A stretch of DNA of 64,000 nt, from assembly GCA_963573385.1 (NCBI GenBank), contig CAUYLG010059269.1, forward strand, positions 1-64,000, in the 5' to 3' direction. The notes under the pieces were generated by a model that was given only the letters and a program-made list of their open reading frames with translations, had not been told where the DNA came from and did no database searches. Shown here piece after piece: positions 48,641-60,270 of this stretch (within the stretch, counting starts at the first letter, position 1; each line of letters begins with the position of its first letter). The position numbers and the translations under genes were made by a program. The DNA is from Cacajao melanocephalus. Taxonomy: Eukaryota; Chordata; Mammalia; Primates; Pitheciidae.

Positions 48641-49389
48641 TATGAATGACAAAGCAGGAAAAAATGAAAAAAACTATGGTGTTGGATGACAACCTTAGGC
48701 GTCTACACCAGCCATGAATAGCCCCTCCATCACCTCCAGTCTTCTCTATGTGAACAGAAATAGCCCACTTCATTTCATTCATCGAAGTCAGAATTTCTAT
48801 TATTTACCATTAGAGAGATTTGGAAGGTACACCAAACAAGGTAACCAAGACTTGGGGTGTTTAGAGCTGAACACACTATAGAGGTCATTTAACGGAAATG
48901 CTTCTTTGATCAAATGAGGAAAGTAAGGCTGACTAGAGAGGGGAAATGCCTCAGGTTAGAGACATACTTCAGCCCTCTCAGTCCACTGGTCTTTCTACCA
49001 TCCCACGTTGCCTTCCCTGAAGAGTTAGAGTTTGGAATGAACTACAAAGAGAACCATCTCTTGGGTAGCCAGATAAAAGCGACTCTGGGTGAGAATAGGC
49101 CAGATGCAGTATCTGGACAGAGACATATTCAAAAAGTCTATTAGAATAGTCCTTTCTCTGACAGACAAGCACTCATGGACCTCTATAACCAGAAGTCAGA
49201 AACAACTGTTTATTAAATTATTTTAGCAATCTTCCCAGAGTAAGCTGGAAATGGTGTTGATTTTATTCTTCTTTAATATAAAGTAGAAAATTTCCTGCTT
49301 CTTATTTGAGAAAAATTGATCAAAAGACAATTCCTTGTCTGTGTAGTCTATACAGTCTCTGTACAGAGCCTTCCTTATCTCCGAAGGCT
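48641..49389. other. Unassigned stretch
   Basis: 48870-49000 may be a decayed antisense MIR3 (ggtcatttaacggaaatgct, caaatgaggaaagtaaggct). Nothing else is seen. Confidence 0.4.
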
Positions 49390-49640
49390 CAAGGCATTGA
49401 CTCTGGAGCCAGACTGCCTGGGTTCAAATCCCAGGTCCACCACTAACCAGACGTGTGACCTTGGGTAAGTTACATAACTTCTCTGGACTTCTATTTTCTC
49501 ATCTATAAAATGTGTATATGGTAGTAATACTTACCAATAAGGCTGTCGTGAACATTATCAGAGTTAATATATGTAAAGTGCTTAGAAATATACATACATA
49601 TACATATACACACGTAGATACACATGTATGTTATCATTAT
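49390..49640 (+). repeat. MIR SINE with internal AT/AC microsatellite
   Basis: ctctggagccagactgcctg, ttcaaatcccaggtccacca and accttgggtaagttacataa are close to consensus. A catata/cacac tract at about 49588-49625 sits in the 3' part. Confidence 0.95.
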
Positions 49641-50214
49641 TTTGATAGCCACGATTACATGAAATAGAAAACTAAGAAAAGGAAAACCCAATTCTCCAGA
49701 TATATTTTAGCAAGCTGAGAACAAAAGCACCCATATGGATGACTCTCTAATCTGAAGGACCTGACCAAAGATTTATTAAATGAATGAATGAGTGTCATCA
49801 GCCAAAAGAAGCTGTAGCAGTTTTTGGTGCTTAACAGGCCTGATATCTCAGAGTCCTGTAAGTCTCAGGTAAGACACCCAAGAGTAATATAGAAGACAAA
49901 AATTTTAGTCAAAGTTCGCAAATACTGCTAGGATTACTTTAGCCATAAATTACAATTAGTGAATAGTGAGAAAATATGTAATTGTACATCCGGCTTATGT
50001 TTCTTTTGTGATCTGCTAGAAAAGTATAATGTTTAACTCTATCAGTTTTAATAATATAATTATATTTTTCCTTTTAAAAGAGATGGAAGGTCTATAAATC
50101 TGTACTGGGAGGCTTAGCAGCTCCATTGAGAACAGAAGGACATACGTAGCACCTGGGGTCAGAAGACCAAGTCATGACATCTTACTGCCACTTGGTGGAC
50201 ACTCACAAGGACAA
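49641..50214. other. Unassigned stretch
   Basis: No repeat or gene is recognised. Confidence 0.45.
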
Positions 50215-50365
50215 TGAGGGCAGGAGACTAAGATCAGAATTCCAGGCACTGGGTATTGCTATTTGAGCTTGGGCAAGTCGTGTGACCTGTTTGGGTCTGT
50301 TTCTAACAAGAAAAATGAGGGTCTTGAATTCTATCATTATTAAGGTTTCTTTAAGTCCAGTGATT
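50215..50365 (+). repeat. MIR-like SINE, diverged
   Basis: gagcttgggcaagtcgtgtg and aagaaaaatgagggtcttga fit MIR or MIR3. Confidence 0.65.
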
Positions 50366-50671
50366 CTAAGAACTCCTCTATTGAGATAAAACTAAAACTT
50401 ATAGGATATAAATTGTGATAAATGTCACAGATATCAAGCCAAATAAAATCAATAAGATTGTCCTCAAGACCTTGACAAACTTGGACTGTTTTACCTACTT
50501 TTGATGTACCTATCGCTATTAACTTGCATTTAGTTTTTACCATGATTATCACCTTCTTTTTGCAGAAAAGGGTGTCTTTTGCATGTAAAATATCTAAGTT
50601 ATTGCAATGATCTGGTATGGGGTCAGGGAAGATGGCACAGCATCTCCAAGACCATACTCCCCAAAAGGAAA
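50366..50671. other. Unassigned stretch
   Basis: Nothing recognised. Confidence 0.4.
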
Positions 50672-50702
50672 AATAAAGTAGAATGCCACATTCTACTTTA
50701 TT
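50672..50702. repeat. Perfect 14-bp inverted repeat
   Basis: Arms aataaagtagaatg (50672-50685) and cattctactttatt (50689-50702) are exact reverse complements around a 3-base centre, cca. The right arm is followed by a partial echo, ctactgg. Confidence 0.95.
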
Positions 50703-50854
50703 CTACTGGAGGCAAGAGCGAACTTACAAGACAAAGTCAATTGCTTGCTGTAGAAAACATCTGTAGCTGCCCCAGCATTTATTCCCACTTTGCCTTCCCA
50801 ACATTGTCGAGAATTTTTGGGCCAAGCAATTTGGAATGTTTGGCTCCACCCCCA

Positions 50855-51060
50855 GCAACAGGAATTGAATCCTGATTGGCTTACGCCATTCTATGTACCC
50901 TATGACCACAGTGATTGGTTGAGGAAAGGTACATGATCAAAATCAAGCCCATCAGGACAAACAAGACTCAGTCTTGGGTTGAACCCTCAGGGAGGCAAAG
51001 TTTCTCTTTCTCTTAGATAGAAATGACAAAACTGCCCAGAAGATGTTCACAATCATCCTC
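50855..51060 (+). repeat. Ancient interspersed repeat, family unnamed
   Basis: cctgattggcttacgccatt, cagtgattggttgaggaaag and cccatcaggacaaac are the opening module of the type seen at 39360 and 48440. Confidence 0.45.
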
Positions 51061-51983
51061 TCACACAAAGGGAAAGTCTACTTGATAATGGGGCCACTCT
51101 CAAGAATTGTGAGATCCGATAAATGGAGAAAGAAGCCAAGTTCTGGTCACTTCATTTGAGTCCTAATTAAAGCCTTGCCTGAACCATTTAGTTCCAAAGC
51201 AAACAGGTTCCCTTTTTCACCTTTACCCAATTTGGATTGAGTTTTCCATTATTTGCAACAAAAAACTTCTTAACTGAAATACTTTCCTGTCTGTTGGAAC
51301 AGAGAATATTAAGAGCCAAATGAGTCTGCATATCAGATTGAGTCGTGATTCAGGAGACAAAATTACCAAAAGAAAATGAGTTAGCAGAAAAGAACTAGCA
51401 GAGCAAGCCTGAGGGAAAGGGGGCTGATAGAATTCCACTAGAAGTAGCTGGCTCACATCTCCATTTAAAAGAGCAGGCCCACACTTTCTCCTGGTGTAAT
51501 AGGATGTCTTATGTGGGAGGAGTACAGGCAGGACGCGTGTGGGACTCTCAGTCTGCCAAAACATGGAGCAACTCCACTGAGAGTTGTATCAAAACCCCGT
51601 GTTCTGTCAAGAGAAAAATGTGAGAAGGCAAAAAGCGAGATAAGGCTTGATAGATAAAAATTTTAGATCATTGTTTAAAAAGGCCTGCAAATGTCCAAGA
51701 TGACTTAAGCCAGCATCAGTACCCACAGTGCACAGCACTATGGGGGAGAAGCCTCCAGACAGCAGCAATACATGCAGATGATTTGGTGTGGTTTCAGGTG
51801 GGTAATCCATCTGTGAATAAGACCTGGGAAAACTGAGAATTACAGGGAGAAGGTTGCCACCTCTTGGGGCAGAAGGTTGAAGTTCATGAGAACTGAGCAG
51901 TAAACCCCTTGCATCTCAAATATGATTTCTCCTTCTTCACTTCCATCCCCAACACTTCAATAACTTAGTAACTCAATATTCCA
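51061..51983. other. Unassigned stretch
   Basis: No repeat or gene is recognised. A 113-codon minus-strand frame at 51223-51564 lacks domains. Confidence 0.45.
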
Positions 51984-52303
51984 CAGTCATCCCTCAATAT
52001 CAGTGAGGGATTGGTTCCAGGACCACCCCCAGGGACACCAGAATCCTCGGATGCTCCCTTATATAATTGCTTAGTATTTGGATATAACCTACACACATCC
52101 TCTTGTACACTTTAAATCATCTCTAGAGTACTAATAATATATAATACGATGCCTACACATCATTTCATTTGTTTGATTCAACATAGTACTAGGCACACAG
52201 CAAGTTCAAGTTTTGCTCTTTGGAACTTAGTGAAACTTTTTTTAACTGGATATTGTTGATTGAATCCATAGATATGGAACCCACAGATGGGGAGGGCTTG
52301 TAC
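51984..52303 (-). mobile_element. MER2-type Tigger (Tc1/mariner) relic
   Basis: It begins cagtcatccctcaatat and continues gggattggttccaggaccac, reversed MER2 wording. It ends with aacccacagatggggagggc and ttgtact, the opposite terminal inverted repeat. It is non-autonomous with no transposase frame. Confidence 0.85.
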
Positions 52304-52334
52304 TTTATAAAAAACTATGCAGAAATACCAGAAT

Positions 52335-52455
52335 ATCCTTAATGTAAGCTCCACAAGGGAGGCGACTCGTGTCTGTTCACCGCTCTACCGCCAGCATGCA
52401 GCATGGCATCTGAAACATACAAGGTGTTCCATAAACACTCATTGAATGAATGCGT
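52335..52455 (+). repeat. L2 LINE 3' end
   Basis: gtaagctccacaagggaggc and cataaacactcattgaatga mark the terminus. Confidence 0.85.
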
Positions 52456-53217
52456 GTACTTGGCAGGCTGTTGGTACTAGATCCCATGAAAGATAAAGGG
52501 ACTCTGGCTATAATGGAGAAAATGAAGCATTTCACAGGAAAAGGCTGGGCTGGTATAGGTGGGGAGGGGAAGGTTGATGGGCAGGTTGATGCAGCCACTT
52601 CCCCTTTAGCAATAGAGAAAACTCTCTATGAAAATATTTATTATGGAGGGGATTGATGGGGAAGTCAGAGCTGACTTTCAACTAATACACATTAGTTCAG
52701 CTGTACTGGTTGTTTACAGCTGAATGGTCAGCGTCATTGTTATACTGGTTGTTAAATACTTAGAATATCACCCTAGAAAGAGTGCGTACTATACTCTCTA
52801 GTCTAGAAAGCATGACCCCTGGGCGTGGGCAGGACTAAGCGTGCAGGGGAGGGCCATCAGGGTCAAAAGAAGAGTTAAGATGGTCACAGCCAAGGCTCCT
52901 AAGACAAGACTTATGTTCTATGACTCATGCCTGGAAACTTTTTTCAGCAGCCATACCCTTTGGGGGTTTGCAATAAATTGAAGAAAGACCAAAGTAGTCT
53001 GAATTCTAAAACTCAAGAAAATTTTATTAATATTACATTCTACCATAAGAACCAAAATTCAAATGCTTATATCTGGTCCCAAAATAGGCATTCTGAATAA
53101 GACTTACATGGGGGGAAAAATACCCCTTCCTCCACTTTGCCATTGTGATCTTTGTCCTCAATTTGTGGAGGTTTATCCCAAGAGGTTCCCTCCTACTTTG
53201 AATCTCCAGATTCAAGC
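52456..53217. other. Unassigned stretch
   Basis: The word tactggttgtt occurs twice (about 52704 and 52743), a possible transposon remnant. Nothing else is recognised. Confidence 0.4.
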
Positions 53218-53950
53218 TCATTCATTTATTCATTCATTCAAATAATGTACTTTGAGTTTATCCTCTGTGCCAGACACTAGAGTTACAGCAATGAACCAAA
53301 GAGAAAAGATCCTTTCATTCTGAGAGCGTATAGTCTACTAAGAAAGAAAGATAATAAACAAGCAAATAAACAAATAAGATGAGGTCATTTAGATGGTGCT
53401 AAGTGCCATAAAGAAAATAAAACAGGGCAATAAGGTAGACAGTAACCACAGAAGAGGGAGAAGCTTTAGATAGAGTGGCAGGGAGGTATATTTTGAGCTC
53501 AGACCTGGATGAGATAAGGTAGCAAACCCAGTAGATATTTGAAGAAAGAATGTTTAGGAATTAAAAGTAAGTGAAGACAAAGGCCCTAAAGGTTAGAATT
53601 TTCTTGGTGTTTTCAAGAAATTAAAAGGAGTCCAGCGTCGCTAAACCATAGTGAACAAGGGGAATCCTGATTGGAAATGAGGTGAGAGAAGAGGGCAGGG
53701 TTGCATCAAGGAGGGGTTGGAAGCCATGCCTGGGAGTTAGCACAGTCATCAAAGTTTAATGGAGAGTCAGAGGATGTTTAAGTAAATGAGTGTCATCACC
53801 TGACTTATATGTTAAAAACTCATGCTTATGTGGCTAATATGGACAGAGGAGACACGTGTGGAACCAGGGAGAACAGTCAGGAGTCTGACGCAGGGCTCCA
53901 AGCAAGAGATATTGGTGGCTTAGGTGGTAAGAATGGAGAGAAGAGGAAAC
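53218..53950 (-). repeat. L2 LINE 3' end, antisense, long
   Basis: The longest L2 here, about 730 bases, read backwards from the terminal ttcatttattcattcattca through gtgccagacactagagttac, acaaaggccctaaaggttag, gttggaagccatgcctgg and agagatattggtggcttagg. Its inner part lies just 3' of the former reverse-transcriptase region and is thoroughly broken. Confidence 0.92.
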
Positions 53951-54019
53951 CCCACCTTGGGGGTTCTTAGCATCTTGTAAAACTTTTAGTCCCTTCCCTG
54001 TGTCCACATCAAAAGGTAA

Positions 54020-54137
54020 CAATGATAATAACAAGAGCAGCAGCTCTGAGCAGTAACTGTATGCCAGACATTGTCCTCATCACATCCTTTTCACATGCAA
54101 TCTCATTTCATCTTCTCAGCGACTCCATGAGGAAGGT
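54020..54137 (-). repeat. MIR SINE fragment, antisense
   Basis: gtatgccagacattgtcctc and gcaatctcatttcatcttct are reversed MIR. The MLT1 LTR begins within it. Confidence 0.75.
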
Positions 54138-54746
54138 TGTTAAGGACCGAGCTGTGATCCCCAAAATCTATATTTTGAAGGCCTGCTCCCAATGTTACTA
54201 TATTTAAAGATAGGACCTTTAAGGAGGTGGTTAAGATTAAATGAGATCATTTTGGGAGGCCGAAGCGGGTAGATTACCTGAGGTCAGAGTTCAATACAAG
54301 CCTAGCCAATGTGGTGAGACCCCATCTCTACTAAAAATACAAAATTAGCCAGGCATAGTGGCGGGCACCTGTAATCCCAGCTACTCAGGAGGCTGAGGCA
54401 GGAGAATCGCTTGAACCCAGGATGCGGAGGATGCAGTGAGACAAAATTGCACCACTGCACTCCAGCCTGGCTGACAGAGCAAAAACTCTTGTCAAAAAAA
54501 AAAAAAAAAGAAGAAGAAGAAGAGAAAACAGCTGTCTCTCTCCATGTGTATATAGAGGTAAGGCCAGGGAAGGACACAGAGAGAAGACAGCCTTCAGGCC
54601 AAGGAGAGAAGCCTCAGGAGAAACCAAATTTGACGACACCTTGATCTTGGACTTGCAGCCTCCAGAACTGTAAGAAAATTATTTACGTTGTTCAAGTCAT
54701 CCAATCTGTGGCATTTGGTTCTGGCAGCCTGAGCACACTAATACAA
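54138..54746 (+). mobile_element. MLT1-type LTR (ERVL-MaLR), split by Alu
   Basis: It starts tgttaaggac and ends cactaataca. Family phrases are atatttaaagataggacctt, ggttaagattaaatgagatc, gacaccttgatcttggactt, gcctccagaactgtaagaaa and atctgtggcatttggttctg. It is a solo LTR with no internal viral genes. Flanks aaggt and aaggc could be the 5-bp duplication. Confidence 0.88.
54250..54523 (+). mobile_element. Alu SINE, 5'-truncated, inside the LTR
   Basis: It starts at tttgggaggccgaagcgggt, about 38 bases into the Alu, and ends in an A run (54494-54509) followed by GAA units. Confidence 0.93.
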
Positions 54747-54749
54747 AGG

Positions 54750-54850
54750 CACCTGAATCAAGTAGCATGTGAAACAGGGTCCTCCCAGCTAGACTTTGTG
54801 AGTTCAAACCCCGGCTTCACACTTCATAGATTACCTACTCCCTTGGCTTC
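54750..54850 (+). repeat. MIR SINE fragment
   Basis: gtgagttcaaaccccggctt is the MIR 5' region. The rest is decayed. Confidence 0.55.
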
Positions 54851-54867
54851 TGTTATGTGTTATTGTT

Positions 54868-55160
54868 TTTTAGCTTTATTGAGTTATCACTGACAAATAA
54901 AAATTACATTTATTTAAGGTACACCACTTGATGTTTGATATACAGTGTGAAGTAATCACCATGCTCAAGCTAATTAATATCCACCACCTCCCACGGTATC
55001 GTGTATGTGAATGATGAAAACACTTGCAAATTTCAAGAATACAACAAAGTTTTGTTAACTATCGTCACCATATTGTACATTCAATCTCCAGAATTTATTT
55101 CTTTTGTATAACTGAAACTTTGTGCCCTTTGACCAACATCTCCGCATCTCCCCTGCCTTA
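54868..55160. mobile_element. L1M-type LINE fragment
   Basis: agctttattgagttatcact, tttaaggtacaccacttgat, catgctcaagctaattaata and ccctttgaccaacatctccg form a common old L1 3' region. Orientation and subfamily were not fixed. Confidence 0.75.
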
Positions 55161-55654
55161 GCTTCTTAACCATGATGCTCTATTGCGTGCCTGATGAGCA
55201 CCAAGTGAATCCAATGAGTATAAATTATGTCAAAATTATATTAACCCTACATACCACCCAGTGGAAGATGAATATAAAATATCCTCAGCCTAAAAAGCAG
55301 GCTATCTGTCAGCCAGTGGCTCCGTTTGATGGAAAAGTAATGAGGGGCAGGCAGAGGACATTATTTAATACTGGAGCTCAGTGGGGAAAAAACTGCTCCC
55401 CCAAAAGCTTTGACTCCAAATACTTGATGCCTAAATTAAAAATCCGTAAGCTGTCCCTCCTTTCAACCTCATTCTGATTGAAGCTACCCTCAATAGGTTA
55501 GGTTCCATCAGGCACATGGAATCATAGAATGTTAGCCCAGGGAGAAACAATGGCGTTTCTATCTTGTCCAGACTCTGATGTTGACAAGTGAGGAGACGGA
55601 GGTGCAGAATGATCAAGCGAATGCAGAAATTCAGTTAGTGGGGCCACTGCTGTG
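55161..55654. other. Unassigned stretch
   Basis: 55520-55645 may be a decayed MIR3-like SINE (tgaggagacggaggtgcaga). Otherwise nothing is recognised. Confidence 0.4.
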
Positions 55655-55745
55655 GAATTGGCCAACTGTTGCTTTAATAAATTCCGTGTTTTAAATCTCT
55701 CTGAAAGTCACGTGTATGTTTCAGCAGAATAGCATGTCCCATCTC
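55655..55745 (+). repeat. 91-bp duplication, probable source copy
   Basis: Identical at 89 of 91 positions to 56910-57000, same orientation, offset 1255. It starts gaattggccaactg and ends catgtcccatctc. It lies in unique-looking AT-rich sequence that continues on both sides. Confidence 0.97.
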
Positions 55746-56214
55746 AGACATCGCTGAAGTTCAGGCTGATCTAATGAGCAAAAAAGCTCGAAGGAAACCT
55801 CCCGGGGCTGCTTCTGGCCATGACTTTAATCCTCTTTTCAAGGACATGCAGCCCACACCACAGCCAGGTGGGTGGGAGCAATTCCTCCAGAACAATTCAG
55901 CCACTGCAAGAGAAGGGGCATCATGTTCCCAGCAGATTTTTTCTTTTAAATAAATACTCATTTCCTTCCACATTTTTCAAGAGGACCATTTAGTGACACA
56001 ATTTTTTTTCCCATTCACACTCAGCTGCCTACAGGCATGAGACTTCATGACTTTCTACAGATGTTTCCAGGGTCCGATCACGCCAGTTCTTCGTCACTGA
56101 TACACTCTTGCCATTGAGCTGAAGTTAGCAGGAGGGTGTAGGTGGCATTTTTCCCTTGAATGGCTGAGAAACTCCCTCGCCCCCACATCTAATCAGCCTC
56201 TGGAGTCTGCCATT
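55746..56214. other. Unassigned stretch, possibly conserved
   Basis: No repeat is recognised. The texture around 55746-55830 resembles conserved non-coding DNA. Confidence 0.4.
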
Positions 56215-56690
56215 TCTTCCTTCCCAATGTCTCTTGCATCTGTTTCTCCCCTCCCCTCCCACTGTCACTGCTCTGGTTCAAGACTCGATCATTTTCTGCC
56301 TAGGCTGCTGCCACAGCCTCCTTCTGCCCTTCCCACCTCTGGACTTTCCCCTCCACATCCACCCAGGATACCGGCATTAAGCCGTCTCCCCACAGTCTTT
56401 ATCACTCCCCTGCTCAGAAGTCTCCAGCGGCTTTCCATGGCCTAATGAATGAAGCCCCACCTCCTTAGCTCAGAATTCAAACCCTGCATCCTGGGCCCAG
56501 TCTGCCTTTCCACCCCACCCCCAACAAGCCCTGTGCTCTAACCAACAGATTCACCCAACATATCCCAAAGACGTCACACATCACTTCCCGTTGCTGAAAT
56601 TTTACTCATGTTACTTCGCTTGTCTTTAATGACTTCCTGACTGTCTTCCATCAAAGCCCTATTGATTCTCTAAGAACCAACTCCTTATTC
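56215..56690 (+). repeat. L2 LINE 3' region
   Basis: cactcccctgctcagaagtc, cagcggctttccatggccta, ctgcatcctgggcccagtct and a ctgctgaaattttactcat-like part follow L2 order. The terminal tail is missing. Confidence 0.8.
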
Positions 56691-56909
56691 ATTCATCCAT
56701 TTTTTCATTCAGCAAAGAATGACTGAGAAGCACATTGCCTCTCCCAAAACGCTGGGGAAGCAGTGAACGAACAAGGCAGATGTGATATTTGCAGTCTAGT
56801 GACAGAGAGAGAGAAAGAAATATACAAATACTATAAAGTAATATCCATAAATGCCATAATGGCCTACCCATAAAGGCAAGAAGGGTTAGTCAGGAGACGA
56901 ACAGAGGGA
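56691..56909 (-). repeat. L2 LINE 3' end, antisense, left part
   Basis: tcattcatccattttttcat opens the reversed terminus, then aacgctggggaagcagtgaa and gcagtctagtgacagagaga follow. Interrupted by the duplicated 91-mer. Confidence 0.85.
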
Positions 56910-57000
56910 GAATTGGCCAACTGATGCTTTAATAAATTCCGTGTTTTAAATCTCTCTGAAAGTCACGTGTATGTTTCAGCAGAACAGCATGTCCCATCTC
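56910..57000 (+). repeat. 91-bp duplication, inserted copy
   Basis: It interrupts an antisense L2, so it is the derived copy. Differences from 55655-55745 are T to A at ctg[t/a]tgc and T to C at agaa[t/c]agc. No A tail or clear target duplication is seen. Confidence 0.95.
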
Positions 57001-57175
57001 CTTCGGAGCAGGAGGTCAGGAAGCCATCTCTGGAGCACCAACATCAGAGCTGAGAGCTGAAGACTGAGTCAGTCTTTACCACTTGAGACAGGGAGTCATG
57101 AAGGCTCCAGAGGTGGTGAGGGAGGCAGAGGTGGGACTGACCTGAGAAATTACATACAGAAAGACAAAGCAGGAG
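57001..57175 (-). repeat. L2 LINE, antisense, right part
   Basis: caggaggtcaggaagccatc, gctgagagctgaagactgag and the rest continue the reversed L2 after the insertion. Confidence 0.75.
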
Positions 57176-57453
57176 CCACTCTCCAAAGAGATAATACACA
57201 CTCAGAAACCTTGTTTACTTGTCTCTCTTGCAAGCATAAGATAACTTGCGAAGATGTACTGCCTGTTCCGTCACGGATCTGGTTAAGCCAATGGATGGTG
57301 CTGTCATTAGATAAATACCTACAGCCAGCTAGTTAACTAGAAGGACAGCCTGCCTGTTGATTCACTCAGAACTGCTAGGGACTCAACCTGAGACATTCCC
57401 AAAGCTCCCGGCATGTTTTCTGGCTCCTCCCACCCCTTTGTATGTTGTATATA

Positions 57454-57454
<1 letters not shown>

Positions 57455-57495
<41 letters not shown>
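57455..57495 (+). repeat. (AC)n microsatellite
   Basis: About 20 uninterrupted ac units. A short tgtgtgtatg run follows at 57510-57525. Confidence 0.97.
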
Positions 57496-57496
<1 letters not shown>

Positions 57497-57974
57497 CAAG
57501 GAGCACTTTGTATGTGTGTGTATGTAAGGAAGTAAAGGTGTGTGTTGGCAGGTACTAGGGATACAGGATGTAAGAATTAGCCTCTGTTAACCTCCAGGTC
57601 TTCCTCATTCTCTGCCCTGACTCTTAACCATACATCATTTCTGGACTTACACCCACAGTGCAACTGGGGCCAAATGTGACCAACCCTTGAGAGAACTCTG
57701 GTTCCTTAGCAGGGAAAGCCCAGCTGGCATCTGCCTCACCACCCTTCCCAAGACTACAACAGTTTCAAGTGGACCCTATGCACTCTGCACTGCTACTCCA
57801 AATGCTATGTCTAGGCACAGAAGTGAAGCTACAGGAGTCCCCTAGGACAAGCCCTGGCAAGCGCCAGAGAACTTGCATCACGGGAGAGACTTGTCCCTCC
57901 TTTAGCTACTTCTGAAGGGGCTGGGAATGAGCATGTAGGAAGAGGGATAGATGACACTGCACGTCATTAGTCCT
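57496..57974. other. Unassigned stretch
   Basis: Nothing recognised. Confidence 0.4.
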
Positions 57975-58205
57975 CTAATAATGGATGGGTGAAAAGGGTA
58001 GAAGAGGGTCTCCAAGCAAAGGGAACAGACTGGAGAAGGACCTTGTGGGGAGCACCCTTGGTGTCTATAAAGAACCATGTTTTCAAAGTTTGGCTGGAAC
58101 ACTGAGAGGGACAAAGACCCAAGGGAGACTGGGGAGGTTGGCAGGCGCCAGGTTACTGCAAGCTACATTCTAAGTGTGATGGAAAGCCACCGACAAATTT
58201 TAAGT
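57975..58205 (-). repeat. L2 LINE internal 3' part, antisense
   Basis: gcaaagggaacagactggag, ttggctggaacactgagagg and gtgatggaaagccaccgaca follow the reversed L2 beyond the terminus. Confidence 0.8.
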
Positions 58206-58891
<686 letters not shown>

Positions 58892-58917
58892 TGATGCCAG
58901 CCATCCTCAGACCTTGA

Positions 58918-59085
58918 GCCGCTGTTCTCAAAGTAGTTCATGAAGCATCCACATCAGAATCACCAGAGATACTTAATACATGCAGATTCATAGGTCCACC
59001 CTGGGAACGTGGAACCCAGATATCTGCATTTTAACAAGTTTCCTAGAGAATGTTTTTGGACACCCAAGTTTGAGAGCCAATATTC
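58918..59085. mobile_element. MER5-type hAT relic
   Basis: ctgttctcaaagtagttcat, atcagaatcaccagagatac, atctgcattttaacaagttt and caagtttgagagcc preserve both ends. Confidence 0.75.
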
Positions 59086-59160
59086 TAAGCCCTGAACGTT
59101 TAACAATTTAAGTGCTGGTTGCACTACTCTCCCCAGCCAGTCTTGGCTTACTCTTTTCTT

Positions 59161-59471
59161 TCTTTCTTTCTTTTTTTTTTTTTTTGAGACAGAGTCTTGC
59201 TCTGTCACCAGATGCCAGGCTGGAGTGCAGTGGTGCAATCTTGGCTCACTGCAACCTCCGCCTCCTGTTCAAGCAATTCTCCTGCCTAAGCCTCCTAAGC
59301 AGCTGGGACTACAGGCGTGTGCCACCATGCCCAGCTAATTTTTTGTATTTTTTAGTAGAGACGGGGTTTCACTATGTTGGCCAGGATGGTCTCGATCTCT
59401 TGACCTTGTGATCTGCCCACCTCAGCCTCCCAAAGTGCTAGGATTATAGGCATGAGCCACCCTGCCTGGCC
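59161..59471 (-). mobile_element. Alu SINE, antisense, with target duplication
   Basis: A ctttctttc and T tail precedes gagacagagtcttgctctgt, and it ends gccaccctgcctggcc. Flanks cttggcttactcttttctt (59142-59160) and cttggctcactcttttctt (59472-59490) are a 19-bp duplication with one mismatch. It has a small insertion, agatgc, near 59210. Confidence 0.96.
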
Positions 59472-59490
59472 CTTGGCTCACTCTTTTCTT

Positions 59491-60114
59491 CCTGCCAAAA
59501 ACTCCTGGGATACTAGGGAATCTAGACCATGCTACCCACAACACAGCCCAGGCAGAGTGGCTTGAACACGGCTGATACTTTGTAATTATGTTCCAAGTCA
59601 TTGTAAATGGCCTGACTCCAGCCTCATAGCTGCCAAGGGGCCACTCTAGGGTGCTTGCAACAGTACAGCATTCTATGTGAGTGAGAGCCATCCTTCCAGT
59701 GTGGCTAGTACCTTAAATCAGATGACAAAGTGAGTTCTCACACTAGCTGCACATCTTTTCTGCCAATACAAGCAGTACCCTGGAATTCGGTAGGTCCCTT
59801 TGTCATTGTCCCTGCAAAACCACCTCTGTTACCAGACCAGCCACAGCAATGCATGCATGCTGGATGGAGAATGGGGGAGTGAGAGCTTCCTCACACAAAT
59901 ACACACAACATATTTTAGAGTTACTATTATTACATTTCTTAAGGTAAAATTGACTTGACTTTGCCCAAATATGCTTCCAATCAGGCCAATAAGAACAACA
60001 CAATTGGTTGCTTAATTGATTACTATGAGCAACACTGTTACATGTAATAACTGCCATTTCTGCATATAGCACAGGGACTAATGGGGAAGTGTCTCTTTAT
60101 AGAAAAGCAGAAGG
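59491..60114. other. Unassigned stretch
   Basis: No repeat or gene is recognised. Confidence 0.45.
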
Positions 60115-60270
60115 TGACACAGTAGGAAGCGTGTGACTCTGGCATCAGACTGATCTAGTGTCACAGCTGAGTGACCTTGAGTAAGATCCCTGGAGCTCAG
60201 CTGCTTAACCCCCTGAGCCTCACTTTCCTCATCTGGACAGCAGAAATGCCATTCATGATTGGCCTGGATA
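60115..60270 (+). repeat. MIR SINE
   Basis: gtgactctggcatcagactg and ctgagcctcactttcctcat are separated by a short extra segment, gatccctggagctcagctg. Confidence 0.85.
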
